Assembly: GCA_943361925.1 (NCBI GenBank) | Contig: CALRIT020000010.1 | Coordinates: 1-64,000 of the forward strand | Source: CAISCU01 sp943361925 | GTDB lineage: Bacteria; Bacteroidota; Bacteroidia; UKL13-3 | DNA length: 64,000 nt | Reading direction: 5' to 3' | Shown here: one piece after another, positions 1 to 8,117 of the stretch | Position numbering within the stretch: the stretch's first letter is position 1 | Layout: each line of letters starts with the position of its first letter | Made by a program: the position numbers and the translations under genes | Notes under the pieces: generated by a model | The model's database searches: none | What the model saw: the letters and a program-made list of their open reading frames with translations, nothing else | Told to the model about the DNA's origin: nothing

Positions 1-33
1 AAAATTGCGATGACCGAAGGTCATCGCAATTTT
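1..33. terminator. Perfect hairpin, likely bidirectional terminator
   Basis: The arms 1-15 and 19-33 are perfectly complementary (15 bp) around a GAA loop. They end in TTTT on the + strand and, by symmetry, on the - strand. It probably ends a gene lying left of the window. No coding sequence follows it for about 600 bases. Confidence 0.7.
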
Positions 34-65
34 GGAGCGCTACGGGGGTGTCTTCGTGTTTTTTC

Positions 66-184
66 AATAGTCTACCGATATTTTGCCCCGAGTGGGGCAA
101 TTGGTCTATCGTGAAATATTCTATAGGGAATAGTCTACCTATATTTTGACCCTACTTGTGCAATTGTTCTTGTGTGAAATATTC
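66..184. repeat. Degenerate 56-bp tandem repeat
   Basis: Copy 1 (66-121) and copy 2 (129-184) align without gaps, with 46 of 56 bases identical by hand count. Both begin AATAGTCTACC and end GTGAAATATTC. Copy 1 contains a 7-bp hairpin (arms 83-89 and 94-100, loop GAGT) that substitutions in copy 2 have destroyed. The function is unknown; it could be the remnant of a longer array or a small mobile repeat. Confidence 0.6.
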
Positions 185-582
185 GAGCAATATTTTTTGT
201 CGATCATTTTTCATTATTCAGAATTGATTAATTATAAATTATCATCATTTTATGCAAATTAGCTAAATGAAAACCAATTCAATGTGCTCCTAGGTGCATA
301 AAATAGATTGACAGAACGAGGTAGAGGGGGAAATTCAACCCATTTCAACAATATCAATATTAAGCCACATAAGGTCTTTTACGTTGTTTAAATTAGAATT
401 TCATTATTCTGATACCAACATTGAATCATAATAATTAACTATTTATACATTTATTTAAATCACGTATCATAGCGGAAGTAGATACTAATTTATTTTTCTC
501 TGGTAAACATGCGGATAATCATTTTTGGTTTTAAAAACTCATTCAATAAAAATCCAATCTATTTTAATCAACTAATAAAACA
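185..582. other. Gene-free AT-rich stretch
   Basis: I see no convincing open reading frame, RNA gene or repeat in these roughly 400 bases. Stops are frequent in all frames and there is no T-arm-like sequence to suggest a tRNA. The region may hold decayed sequence or an unrecognised small RNA. Confidence 0.5.
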
Positions 583-615
583 AAAAAACCTGCCTCATTA
601 CGAAGCAGGTTTTTT
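583..615. terminator. Terminator of the pnt operon
   Basis: The 11-bp arms 583-593 and 605-615 contain ACCTGC/GCAGGT and are flanked by A and T runs, so the hairpin can act in both directions. It lies 18 bases past the pntB stop codon. Confidence 0.8.
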
Positions 616-633
616 AAAAATTATTTTTTGATT

Positions 634-2085
634 TTATCCCAATGCTTTAATCTCAGAAACCAACTCATTCAGTGCTTTTTTAGCATCACCAAACAACATA
701 CTGGTTTTAGGTTTATAGAACAATTCATTTTCAATTCCGGCATAACCGGCTTTCATACTTCTTTTGTTTACAATAACGTGATGTGCATTTTCAACATCCA
801 GAATTGGCATTCCGTAAATTGGAGAACTTGGATCTGTTTTAGCCGCAGGATTTACAACGTCGTTTGCTCCTACTACTAATACAACATCGGTAGTACTAAA
901 CTCTGCATTGATTTCTTCCATTTCAACCAATTTATCATAAGCTACATTACTTTCTGCAAGTAATACATTCATATGTCCAGGCATCCTTCCGGCTACAGGA
1001 TGAATTGCATATTTCACTTCAACACCTTCACTTTCCAATAACAATTCTAAATCGTGAACTACGTGTTGTGCCTGAGCAACTGCCAATCCGTAACCCGGAA
1101 CAATTACTACCTTTTTAGCATACTTCATTAAAATAGCTGCATCACTTGCAGTAACTTCTTTAATTGTTCCTGTAGCACCTGCACTTGCTCCTGAAGCAGC
1201 AGCAGCAGAGCCTCCACCGAAATTACCAATCAATACATTTAATAAAGAACGGTTCATGGCATTACACATCACAATAGTTAATAATGTACCTGCAGAACCA
1301 ACTAAAATTCCTCCAACAAGCATTACTTTATTATCGTAAAGGAAACCACCACATGCAGCAGCTACACCAGTGAATGAATTCAGTAAAGAAATTACAACCG
1401 GCATATCTGCACCACCAATTGGTAATACAAATAAGATTCCATATAATAATGACAGTGCTAAAATTGCATAAAAAATGGTGATTGTTTCAGCACTTTCACC
1501 CATAATATCCCAATAGGCTAATCCTAAAATTACAGCCAATAAACCGATGTTGATGAACTGTTGTTTCCCAAATGATTTATCTTTTACATTACCACTTAAT
1601 TTTCCCCAAGCAATCATACTTCCGGAGAATGATACTGAACCAATCACCATTCCAATGATGATAGTAAATAAAAATCCTTTTGGTATCTGACTAAAGAAAT
1701 TAACTCCATCAGCTATAGCATCGGCAGTATGTGTTGAAGTAAGGTGTCTGAATTCGATAATTGAAATTAACATGGCACAAGCACCACCCATTCCATTAAA
1801 TAAACTTACCATTTCAGGCATGGCTGTCATTTGTACTTTTTTAGCTGCTAACCAGCCAACAACAGTACCAACGAGAAGTGCGCCGAAAATAAAACCAAGA
1901 TTACCCAGGTGTTCGCCATTGCTATCTGTATAAAGAAAGATTGTTCCAAAAATTGCCAGACCCATTCCAAAAGCAGCAATTAAATTTCCTTTTCTAGCTG
2001 TTGATGGATTTCCTAAATATTTCAGTCCCAAAATAAAGGTAACTGATCCAATTAAGTATATAATTTGTAGTATATATTGTTGCAT
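634..2085 (-). CDS. pntB: NAD(P) transhydrogenase subunit beta
   Basis: Inner-membrane proton-translocating transhydrogenase, which transfers hydride from NADH to NADP+ using the proton gradient. The 483 residues match the usual beta-subunit length. The N-terminal two thirds is a run of hydrophobic helices rich in Gly and Ala. From about residue 325 comes the soluble NADP(H)-binding domain III, with the GYGLAVAQAQH dinucleotide loop, the AGRMPGHMNVLLAE segment and a KRSMKAGYAGIENELF tail typical of PntB. It is the last gene of pntAA-pntAB-pntB, 30 bases after pntAB, and is followed by a strong terminator. Inferred role: NADPH supply for biosynthesis. Confidence 0.97.
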   Translation of the reverse strand: MQQYILQIIYLIGSVTFILGLKYLGNPSTARKGNLIAAFGMGLAIFGTIFLYTDSNGEHLGNLGFIFGALLVGTVVGWLAAKKVQMTAMPEMVSLFNGMGGACAMLISIIEFRHLTSTHTADAIADGVNFFSQIPKGFLFTIIIGMVIGSVSFSGSMIAWGKLSGNVKDKSFGKQQFINIGLLAVILGLAYWDIMGESAETITIFYAILALSLLYGILFVLPIGGADMPVVISLLNSFTGVAAACGGFLYDNKVMLVGGILVGSAGTLLTIVMCNAMNRSLLNVLIGNFGGGSAAAASGASAGATGTIKEVTASDAAILMKYAKKVVIVPGYGLAVAQAQHVVHDLELLLESEGVEVKYAIHPVAGRMPGHMNVLLAESNVAYDKLVEMEEINAEFSTTDVVLVVGANDVVNPAAKTDPSSPIYGMPILDVENAHHVIVNKRSMKAGYAGIENELFYKPKTSMLFGDAKKALNELVSEIKALG

Positions 2086-2115
2086 GATACTTTGTATTAA
2101 TTGAGCTAAATGATT

Positions 2116-2409
2116 CTATTTTTTCTTCTTAAACATTTCAAGCATTCTGTCGGTTACAACAAAACCACCTACTACATTTAATGTGCCCAGCACCACTGCA
2201 AAAAATCCTAAAATAAGAGAAACAATTTCGTGAGCTTGTCCCATTACAATAATGGAGCCAATGATAACCACACCATGAATGGCATTCGCACCACTCATTA
2301 ATGGTGTATGAAGTACGCTTGGTACATGACCAATTAATTCTATTCCTACAAAAATCATTAAAATGATTAAGTAGATTAATTGAAGATTGTTATTGATAAA
2401 TTCGAGCAT
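2116..2409 (-). CDS. pntAB: NAD(P) transhydrogenase alpha-2 (membrane) subunit
   Basis: A 97-residue, almost wholly hydrophobic protein with three likely membrane helices (about residues 8-27, 40-58 and 62-85) and a basic KKKK end. It corresponds to the C-terminal membrane part of E. coli PntA. In Rhodospirillum-type enzymes this part is a separate polypeptide, as here. The LGTLNVVGGFVVTDRML segment is characteristic. It lies 15 bases from pntAA and 30 from pntB in one operon. Confidence 0.95.
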   Translation of the reverse strand: MLEFINNNLQLIYLIILMIFVGIELIGHVPSVLHTPLMSGANAIHGVVIIGSIIVMGQAHEIVSLILGFFAVVLGTLNVVGGFVVTDRMLEMFKKKK

Positions 2410-2424
2410 GTTATGATATATTAT

Positions 2425-3531
2425 TTAATTAAGCCTCAAATTTTTACCTTCATGAGTAATTAGTGTTCCTTTGGTGATGTCTTCTTCAAACTCAAACTTA
2501 AAGCCATCTTTTGTAGCTAAGTGATTTAATAAATTCTGAATATTTTTTGCATACAATTCACTTGCATTTTGTGGCAAAGTAGAAGGTAAATTTCCTATAC
2601 CAACCAAACTTACTCCATGTTTATTAACTACTTTATCCAATTCGCTCAATTCACAATTTCCACCCTGTTCAACGGCCATATCAACAATAACAGAGCCGAG
2701 TTTCATGTTTTTAACTTGCTCTTCAGTAATTAAAACCGGAGCTTTTCTACCCATAACTAATGCAGTTGTAACAACTAAATCAGCCTGATATAAACTTTTA
2801 TTTACTGCTTCTTTTTGCTTTTCGAGGTAATCTGCAGAAACTTCTTTCGCATAACCACCTTCAACTTTAGCAGCTTCAGCACCTTTTACCTCAATGAATT
2901 TTCCGCCCAATGATTCAACCTGTTCTTTTGTTTCAGGGCGTACATCTGTACATTCAACAATAGCACCTAAACGTTTAGCTGTTGCTATTGCCTGTAAACC
3001 TGCAACACCGGCTCCGTAAATCAGAACTCTTGCAGGAGTAACTGTACCGGCAGCTGTCATTAATAAAGGAAATATTTTACCCAGATGTGAAGCACCTAAA
3101 ATAACGGCTTTATAACCGGCAAGATTGGCTTGAGAACTCAATGCATCCATATTCTGGGCACGTGAAATTCTTGGAATTGCATCCATGCTGAAAGAACTAA
3201 TTTTTCTGGCACGTAATTCCTCTACCAATTGCGGATTATTAGCTGCATACATATAAGAAATACTCGCAGCACCTTCCGGTAACTGTTGAATTTCTTCAGA
3301 TGTAGGCGCATTCACTTTAACTAAAATTTGAGCCTGACCTAGTACTTGCTTAGCATCACCAAGCTGACAACCAACAGCGGCATACATATCATCACTAAAA
3401 TTAGATGCATATCCTGCTCCATTTTCTACCGAAATTTCATGTCCAACTTTAATAAGCTGAGCACAAACTTGAGGTGTTAAGGCCACGCGATTCTCGCCAT
3501 GGCGACTTTCTTTTATAACTGAGAGTTTCAA
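2425..3531 (-). CDS. pntAA: NAD(P) transhydrogenase alpha-1 (NAD-binding) subunit
   Basis: Soluble NAD(H)-binding domain I of the transhydrogenase, 368 residues. It opens with the alanine dehydrogenase/PntA signature (KESRHGENRVALTP, residues 7-20). The Rossmann loop GAGVAG is at 173-178 and the VEQGGNCE substrate-side motif lies near residue 290. It is slightly shorter than the roughly 380 residues of characterised alpha-1 subunits. It is the first gene of the three-gene operon, so the promoter should lie in 3532-3751. I found no exact TAnnTTTG box there on the minus strand. Confidence 0.96.
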   Translation of the reverse strand: MKLSVIKESRHGENRVALTPQVCAQLIKVGHEISVENGAGYASNFSDDMYAAVGCQLGDAKQVLGQAQILVKVNAPTSEEIQQLPEGAASISYMYAANNPQLVEELRARKISSFSMDAIPRISRAQNMDALSSQANLAGYKAVILGASHLGKIFPLLMTAAGTVTPARVLIYGAGVAGLQAIATAKRLGAIVECTDVRPETKEQVESLGGKFIEVKGAEAAKVEGGYAKEVSADYLEKQKEAVNKSLYQADLVVTTALVMGRKAPVLITEEQVKNMKLGSVIVDMAVEQGGNCELSELDKVVNKHGVSLVGIGNLPSTLPQNASELYAKNIQNLLNHLATKDGFKFEFEEDITKGTLITHEGKNLRLN

Positions 3532-3751
3532 ATTTTTAAGTTAATTAAAACAATATGAATCAAAAAATCTTTCCAAGTTTAGTAAAAACCAATTAAATAG
3601 CAGCTATGTTACATCAGGTCTTTTGAATGAAACATATATAAATAAGGTTTAATAAAGGGCTATGTCCTTTAAAAAGCCTGAAATAACTAATATTTAAGGG
3701 TAAAAATCAGAAAAACGAACAATTAAAGAAAAAAGAGGGCTGACAAAAATC

Positions 3752-4654
3752 ATGTTAAAAATAGCTTACTCCAAAATTTATGCGCATCCACTTCCCGAGG
3801 GACATCGATTTCCGATGTTAAAATATGAGTTAATTCCTGAACAATTAATGAGGACCGGAATTGTTGAGGAGCAAAACTTTTTTGAACCGCAAGAGGCTGA
3901 TGAAAAAATTATTTTATTAACCCATGATAAAGAATATCTGCAATCTTTAAAATCTTTAAGTTTAGATGAAAAACATATCAGACGAATTGGCTTTCCATTA
4001 AGCGAGCAATTGGTGCAACGAGAATTGGTGATTTGTGGAGGAAGTATTCAATGTTGTGATTATGCTTTGGAATATGGAGCAGCCATGAATGTTGCCGGTG
4101 GTACTCATCATTCATTTAAAAACAGAGGTGAAGGATTTTGTTTATTAAACGATTTAGCTGTTGCAGCAAATTATTTATTAAATAGTAAAAAAGCAGAGAA
4201 AATTCTGATTGTTGATTTAGATGTACATCAAGGAAATGGAACAGCTTCTATATTTGAAAAAGAAGCCAATGTTTTTACATTTAGTATGCATGGAAAAAAC
4301 AATTTTCCTTTCCATAAAGAGCAATCAGATTTAGATATAGAATTATTAGATGGATGTTCAGATGAAGCCTATTTAAGTTTACTAAAAAATAATTTAAAGG
4401 TAATTTCAACCAATTTTAAGCCTGATTTTGTGTTTTACCTGAGTGGAGTTGACATACTTTCTACCGATAAACTGGGAAAACTTAAAATAAGTGCTGATGC
4501 ATGTTACCAAAGAGACAAGCTGGTTTACGAATTTTGCAAAACGCTGAAAACCCCTGTTGTTACTGCAATGGGCGGCGGTTATTCAAGCAAAATTTCTGAT
4601 ATTGTAGATGCACATTGTCGCACCTTTAATGCGGCTGTTGAAACTTTTTTTTAA
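3752..4654 (+). CDS. Histone deacetylase-like amidohydrolase
   Basis: Zinc-dependent deacetylase of the arginase/deacetylase fold, 300 residues, probably cytoplasmic. Visible family features are the paired catalytic histidines (GGTHH, about 119-120), the DLDVHQGNG zinc motif (ligands D157 and H159), the SGVD motif (third ligand D234) and the GGGY turn carrying the transition-state tyrosine (Y277). Bacterial members act on acetylated small molecules, polyamines or proteins; the substrate cannot be told here. It stands alone, divergent from pnt. The ATG at 3752 is the first in frame. Confidence 0.9.
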   Translation: MLKIAYSKIYAHPLPEGHRFPMLKYELIPEQLMRTGIVEEQNFFEPQEADEKIILLTHDKEYLQSLKSLSLDEKHIRRIGFPLSEQLVQRELVICGGSIQCCDYALEYGAAMNVAGGTHHSFKNRGEGFCLLNDLAVAANYLLNSKKAEKILIVDLDVHQGNGTASIFEKEANVFTFSMHGKNNFPFHKEQSDLDIELLDGCSDEAYLSLLKNNLKVISTNFKPDFVFYLSGVDILSTDKLGKLKISADACYQRDKLVYEFCKTLKTPVVTAMGGGYSSKISDIVDAHCRTFNAAVETFF

Positions 4655-4729
4655 CAATTAAAAAAAAGCCTTGATTTTCTATGAGTTCGAAATTTATTTC
4701 ACGACCCGAAAAAAAGTACAAGTAAGTGC

Positions 4730-4762
4730 TTGTGAATATAGAAATTTTTAACCTTAACTTTG
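4730..4762 (+). promoter_or_regulatory. Bacteroidota-type promoter of the acidic protein gene
   Basis: TTG at 4730-4732 and TAACTTTG at 4755-4762 are separated by 22 bases, inside the 17-23 range described for Flavobacterium-type promoters (TTG / TAnnTTTG). The start codon lies 22 bases further on. Confidence 0.65.
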
Positions 4763-4784
4763 TAGAAGAACTAACAACTGCAAC

Positions 4785-5033
4785 ATGACTAAAGCTAAAC
4801 AACCGGCAGCAAAGAAGTCTGCTATCCCGGCTTCAAAAGTGGCGGCAAAAAGCGCTGCAACTAAGAAGCCAATCCTTGACGATGACGACGATGAGGATGA
4901 TGACGATTTATTAAATGATGATTTAGATCTAGATTTGGATGATGATATCGAAATTGATGAGCCGGATCCTAAATCTATCAAACCATTTTTGGATGATGAT
5001 GACGATGACGATTTTGATGATGACGACTTTTAA
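4785..5033 (+). CDS. Bipolar Lys/Ala-rich then Asp-rich small protein
   Basis: An 82-residue protein with no recognisable fold. Residues 1-28 are Lys/Ala/Ser-rich like a histone H1 tail. Residues 30-82 are almost entirely Asp/Glu with scattered Leu and Ile, ending DDDDDDDFDDDDF. There is no signal peptide. A good TTG/TAnnTTTG promoter lies just upstream, so it is probably expressed. The gene ends one base before the stop of the convergent lipoprotein gene. Possible roles are nucleic-acid mimicry, metal binding or binding basic proteins, none shown. A complementary Ser-rich frame on the other strand is a shadow of the Asp codons. Confidence 0.75.
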   Translation: MTKAKQPAAKKSAIPASKVAAKSAATKKPILDDDDDEDDDDLLNDDLDLDLDDDIEIDEPDPKSIKPFLDDDDDDDFDDDDF

Positions 5034-5594
5034 TTAACGTCGTTTCCAAACTAGCGATGGGGTTTCTGCTAAATTGCTTTTATGCAGAGCCCTATCGTAT
5101 ATATAAAATCTATATCGAACAGTATCGGCAGCACTTGGTAATTGGTTAGGACCAATTTTCACTTCAATATCACCTCGAATGGCTTTATGTCTGCCCTCTG
5201 GTGAAATGTTATCAAATCTGTAAGCATAAGATAATGTATCGAATGCATTAAATGGATTGGTTACATATTTAAAAACTCCATTAAAACTTTCCTGGTATTC
5301 AAAATGAATATTATTGTAGTATGGATTAATTGATTTTCCGGTTGAATCTGTTACTGCATTAAACGGTGAAAGGGTATCAGATTGATTTAAACCTAAATCT
5401 CCATCACCATCTTTAAAAGTAAAAGTTAGAATCATAATAGAATCAATTCCTGATTGATCCGAAACAAAAGCTGCACTTTTAAATTCTATCTGAGGGGTTT
5501 CAGGATAGATTTCCTTTTTTTTGCAGGAATGAATTGCAAAAACTAAAAGCAGCAAAACAAGTATATGTCTGAAATTCCTATAAATTGGTCTCAT
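5034..5594 (-). CDS. Predicted lipoprotein, function unknown
   Basis: 186 residues. A hydrophobic signal (residues 8-22) ends at the lipobox-like AIHSC with C24, followed by KKKE. An FKDGDGDLG acidic loop near residue 60 resembles calcium-binding turns seen in many Bacteroidota surface lipoproteins; the rest looks like a beta-sandwich. No family is recognised with certainty. Its start codon lies 30 bases inside the divergently transcribed LuxE-like gene (5565-5594 overlap), and no later Met precedes the lipobox cysteine, so the overlap cannot be removed from this side with an ATG. Confidence 0.75.
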   Translation of the reverse strand: MRPIYRNFRHILVLLLLVFAIHSCKKKEIYPETPQIEFKSAAFVSDQSGIDSIMILTFTFKDGDGDLGLNQSDTLSPFNAVTDSTGKSINPYYNNIHFEYQESFNGVFKYVTNPFNAFDTLSYAYRFDNISPEGRHKAIRGDIEVKIGPNQLPSAADTVRYRFYIYDRALHKSNLAETPSLVWKRR

Positions 5595-6560
5595 AAAATA
5601 TTCAATTCAAAATTAAACAATTTTGAGGAATTGTGTTTGCAAGCTTTTAACTATCAATTCCATTCAAATAAAGTTTACAATCAATATTGCAGATTGCTAG
5701 GCATAAACGAAGCAAACGACATTACAGATATACAAAAAATACCTCATATTCCTGTTGAATTATTTAAAACCTTAACAATCAAAACAGGAGAATTCGAATC
5801 CCAAAAAATATTTGAAAGTAGCGGTACCACAGGCATGATGAATAGTAAACATCATGTGGCTGATTTAAACTTGTATAAAGAAAGTTTTACCACATGTTTT
5901 ATTCAGTTTTTTGGTGATATTTCGAATTATTGTTTTTTAGGTTTGCTTCCCTCCTATCTAGAAAAAAATAATTCTTCACTAGTTTATATGGTTCAACAAT
6001 TAATGGCAATTTCAGGAAATCCTCAAAATGGATTCTTTTTGTTTGAACATGATGTTTTGTATGAAAGAATTCAATCCCTTGAAAAAAACAAACAGCCCTA
6101 TATTTTATTTGGTGTGAGTTTCGCATTATTGGATTTCGCTGAAAAATTTCAATTCAAAATGGAATATGGCCGCGTAATTGAAACAGGTGGAATGAAGGGG
6201 AGAAAAAAGGAAATCACCAAAGACGAATTGTTATCTCAGCTAAGTAATAGTTTTCAAAGCACAAAAATATCATCAGAATATGGCATGAGTGAATTGTTGA
6301 GTCAGGCTTATTCTTTTGAAAACGGACAATACCAATCACCAGCCTGGATGAAGGTTCAAACTACAGAAATTAATGATCCCGGAAAGTTTTGCAAAGCCGG
6401 AAAAACCGGAATTATACAAGTAATAGACCTTGCCAACATTCATACCTGTTGTTTTATTAAAACAAGTGATATTGGAATTATTCATGAGGATGAAAAATTT
6501 GAGGTATTAGGAAGAATTGACCACAGTGATATGAGAGGCTGTAGTTTATTAATTAGCTAA
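5565..6560 (+). CDS. LuxE-like acyl-protein synthetase / adenylating enzyme
   Basis: 331 residues of the ANL superfamily, resembling LuxE acyl-protein synthetase, which activates a carboxylic acid as an acyl-adenylate and passes it to a carrier or enzyme thiol. Visible motifs are the phosphate loop FESSGTTGMMNS (about 89-100), ETGGMKGR near 207 and the adenylate-site YGMSELLSQAY near 244. No luxCD genes are nearby, so bioluminescence is not implied. The only ATG is at 5565, overlapping the divergent lipoprotein start by 30 bases; the conserved fold seems to begin about residue 10. The native substrate is unknown. Confidence 0.85.
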   Translation: MSEIPINWSHKIFNSKLNNFEELCLQAFNYQFHSNKVYNQYCRLLGINEANDITDIQKIPHIPVELFKTLTIKTGEFESQKIFESSGTTGMMNSKHHVADLNLYKESFTTCFIQFFGDISNYCFLGLLPSYLEKNNSSLVYMVQQLMAISGNPQNGFFLFEHDVLYERIQSLEKNKQPYILFGVSFALLDFAEKFQFKMEYGRVIETGGMKGRKKEITKDELLSQLSNSFQSTKISSEYGMSELLSQAYSFENGQYQSPAWMKVQTTEINDPGKFCKAGKTGIIQVIDLANIHTCCFIKTSDIGIIHEDEKFEVLGRIDHSDMRGCSLLIS

Positions 6561-6579
6561 GTACCTGTTTATAAAGAGT

Positions 6580-6593
6580 TTGAACCAGCTCAA
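6580..6593 (+). promoter_or_regulatory. Candidate Fnr-type dyad upstream of aspA
   Basis: TTGAACCAGCTCAA has perfect TTGA/TCAA arms around six bases, matching an Fnr half-site pair except for the inner T/A. Its centre is 43.5 bases from the G of the TAAGTTTG box, unlike the 36.5 and 58.5 seen at the ccoNO and usp promoters. Chance occurrence is quite possible. Confidence 0.35.
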
Positions 6594-6622
6594 CTAATCG
6601 TCTCTTTTTTACTATTTTTTTC

Positions 6623-6630
6623 TAAGTTTG
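6623..6630 (+). promoter_or_regulatory. TAnnTTTG box of aspA
   Basis: TAAGTTTG lies 25 bases before the aspA start codon. A TTG at the normal 17-23 base distance is not evident, so the promoter may depend on an activator. Confidence 0.5.
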
Positions 6631-6655
6631 AGCACCAAACCAAACCTATAAAAAA

Positions 6656-8068
6656 ATGACAAATTCTACACGCAGAGAGCACGATTTTCTCGGCGAAATG
6701 GATATCCCTAATGAACTATATTATGGAATTCAAACATTCAGAGCTAAAGAGAATTTTAATATTACAGGTATTCCTATTTCAAAGGAGCCTCATTTCATAA
6801 AAGCACTTGGTTATGTAAAAAAAGCAGCTGCATTGGCTAACAGAGATTGCGGCGTATTGGATGCAAAAGTTACAGAAGCAATTTGTTATGGAAGTGATGA
6901 AATCATTTCAGGTAAATACAACCATCAGTTTGTTTCCGATTTAATTCAAGGTGGTGCAGGAACATCATGTAATATGAATGCCAATGAGGTTATTGCAAAT
7001 ATTGGTTTAGAATACCTGGGTTATAAAAAAGGTGAATACGACCACGTCCATCCCAATAACCATGTAAATTGCTCTCAATCTACCAATGACGCTTATCCTA
7101 CAGCATTTAGAATTGCTTTGTATTTTAAGATGAATGAATTCATTGAAAAACTAGAGCGTTTACAAAAAGCACTTTGGGTAAAAGGAATTGAATTTGATAA
7201 AGTCTTAAAAATGGGCAGAACCCAATTGCAAGATGCGGTTCCAATGACATTAGGACAAGAGTTCAGGGCATTTAGCACCACTGTGGGAGAAGATATTTCG
7301 AGATTAAAAGAAGCACAAAGTTTAATTCTTGAAGTAAATATGGGTGCAACTGCTATTGGAACCAGAGTAAATGCACCTGATGGATATGCTGAATTATGTG
7401 TTGAATATTTGGCAAAAGAATGTGGCATTCCTGTAGTATTAGCACCCGATTTAATTGAAGCTACAGGCGATACCGGAGCTTATGTTCAAATAATGGGAAC
7501 ATTAAAAAGAAATGCAATTAAGCTTTCAAAAATGTGCAATGATTTAAGGTTATTAAGTTCTGGACCAAGAACCGGATTTAATGAAATTAATTTACCTCCA
7601 CGCCAACCGGGTTCATCTATTATGCCGGGAAAAGTAAATCCTGTGATACCTGAAGTAGTGAACCAAACTTGTTTTTATGTAATAGGACAAGATTTAACAG
7701 TAACGATGGCGGCAGAAGCAGGACAATTACAATTAAATGTAATGGAACCTGTTATTGCATTTGCGATGTTTACTTCATTGGAATATTTAGGAAATGCGAT
7801 TGTAACATTAATCGACAAATGTATTGTTGGCATTACAGCAAATCCTGAAAGAGCCAGAGAAATGGTGATGAATAGTATTGGAATTGTAACCCAATTGAAT
7901 CCGATTTTAGGTTATGAAGAAAGTGCAAGCATAGCCGGTGAAGCTTTACAAACAGGAAAAAGTGTTCATCAGATTGTTGTTGAAGAAAGAAAGCTTATTT
8001 CACAAAGCAAATGGGAAGAAGTGTTTTCGGTAGAGAATTTGATTAATCCGAAATTTATTAATAAATAA
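6656..8068 (+). CDS. aspA: Aspartate ammonia-lyase
   Basis: Converts L-aspartate to fumarate and ammonia in the cytoplasm. The 470 residues have the usual length. Superfamily signatures are in order: GAGTSCNMNANEV (100-112, the substrate-site Thr/Ser loop), NCSQSTNDAYPTA (138-150), the TQLQDAVP region and the catalytic-loop signature GSSIMPGKVNP (319-329, with S321 as catalytic base). PNELYYGIQT near residue 18 and the PVIPEVVNQ continuation favour aspartase over fumarase C. It is monocistronic, with a TAnnTTTG box upstream and a long hairpin after it. Confidence 0.95.
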   Translation: MTNSTRREHDFLGEMDIPNELYYGIQTFRAKENFNITGIPISKEPHFIKALGYVKKAAALANRDCGVLDAKVTEAICYGSDEIISGKYNHQFVSDLIQGGAGTSCNMNANEVIANIGLEYLGYKKGEYDHVHPNNHVNCSQSTNDAYPTAFRIALYFKMNEFIEKLERLQKALWVKGIEFDKVLKMGRTQLQDAVPMTLGQEFRAFSTTVGEDISRLKEAQSLILEVNMGATAIGTRVNAPDGYAELCVEYLAKECGIPVVLAPDLIEATGDTGAYVQIMGTLKRNAIKLSKMCNDLRLLSSGPRTGFNEINLPPRQPGSSIMPGKVNPVIPEVVNQTCFYVIGQDLTVTMAAEAGQLQLNVMEPVIAFAMFTSLEYLGNAIVTLIDKCIVGITANPERAREMVMNSIGIVTQLNPILGYEESASIAGEALQTGKSVHQIVVEERKLISQSKWEEVFSVENLINPKFINK

Positions 8069-8069
8069 T

Positions 8070-8113
8070 TTTTTTTAATAGCCCCGGGCTTCAGCCTGGG
8101 GCTATTAAAAAAA
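8070..8113. terminator. Long hairpin terminator shared by aspA and the plug gene
   Basis: Arms 8070-8085 and 8098-8113 form a 16-bp stem of seven T/A pairs plus AATAGCCCC/GGGGCTATT. An inner GGCT-TC-AGCC stem (8087-8096) is joined by a G/T wobble. T runs on both strands allow bidirectional termination. The GGCTNNAGCC core recurs in the hairpin at 33718-33764. Confidence 0.85.
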
Positions 8114-8117
8114 TTAT

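Noticed and set aside
3741..3752. TGA-N6-TCA match (TGACAAAAATCA) at the deacetylase start codon
   Set aside because: It overlaps the ATG and no TAnnTTTG box is at the right distance; one such match in the intergenic DNA is expected by chance.
4754..4981. Ser-rich 75-codon frame on the minus strand
   Set aside because: It is the complement of the Asp-rich codons of the acidic protein gene (GAT/GAC read as ATC/GTC and shifted Ser codons), with no independent start signal.
7093..7428. 111-codon minus-strand frame inside aspA
   Set aside because: It lies wholly within a highly conserved gene and shows no domain or promoter.
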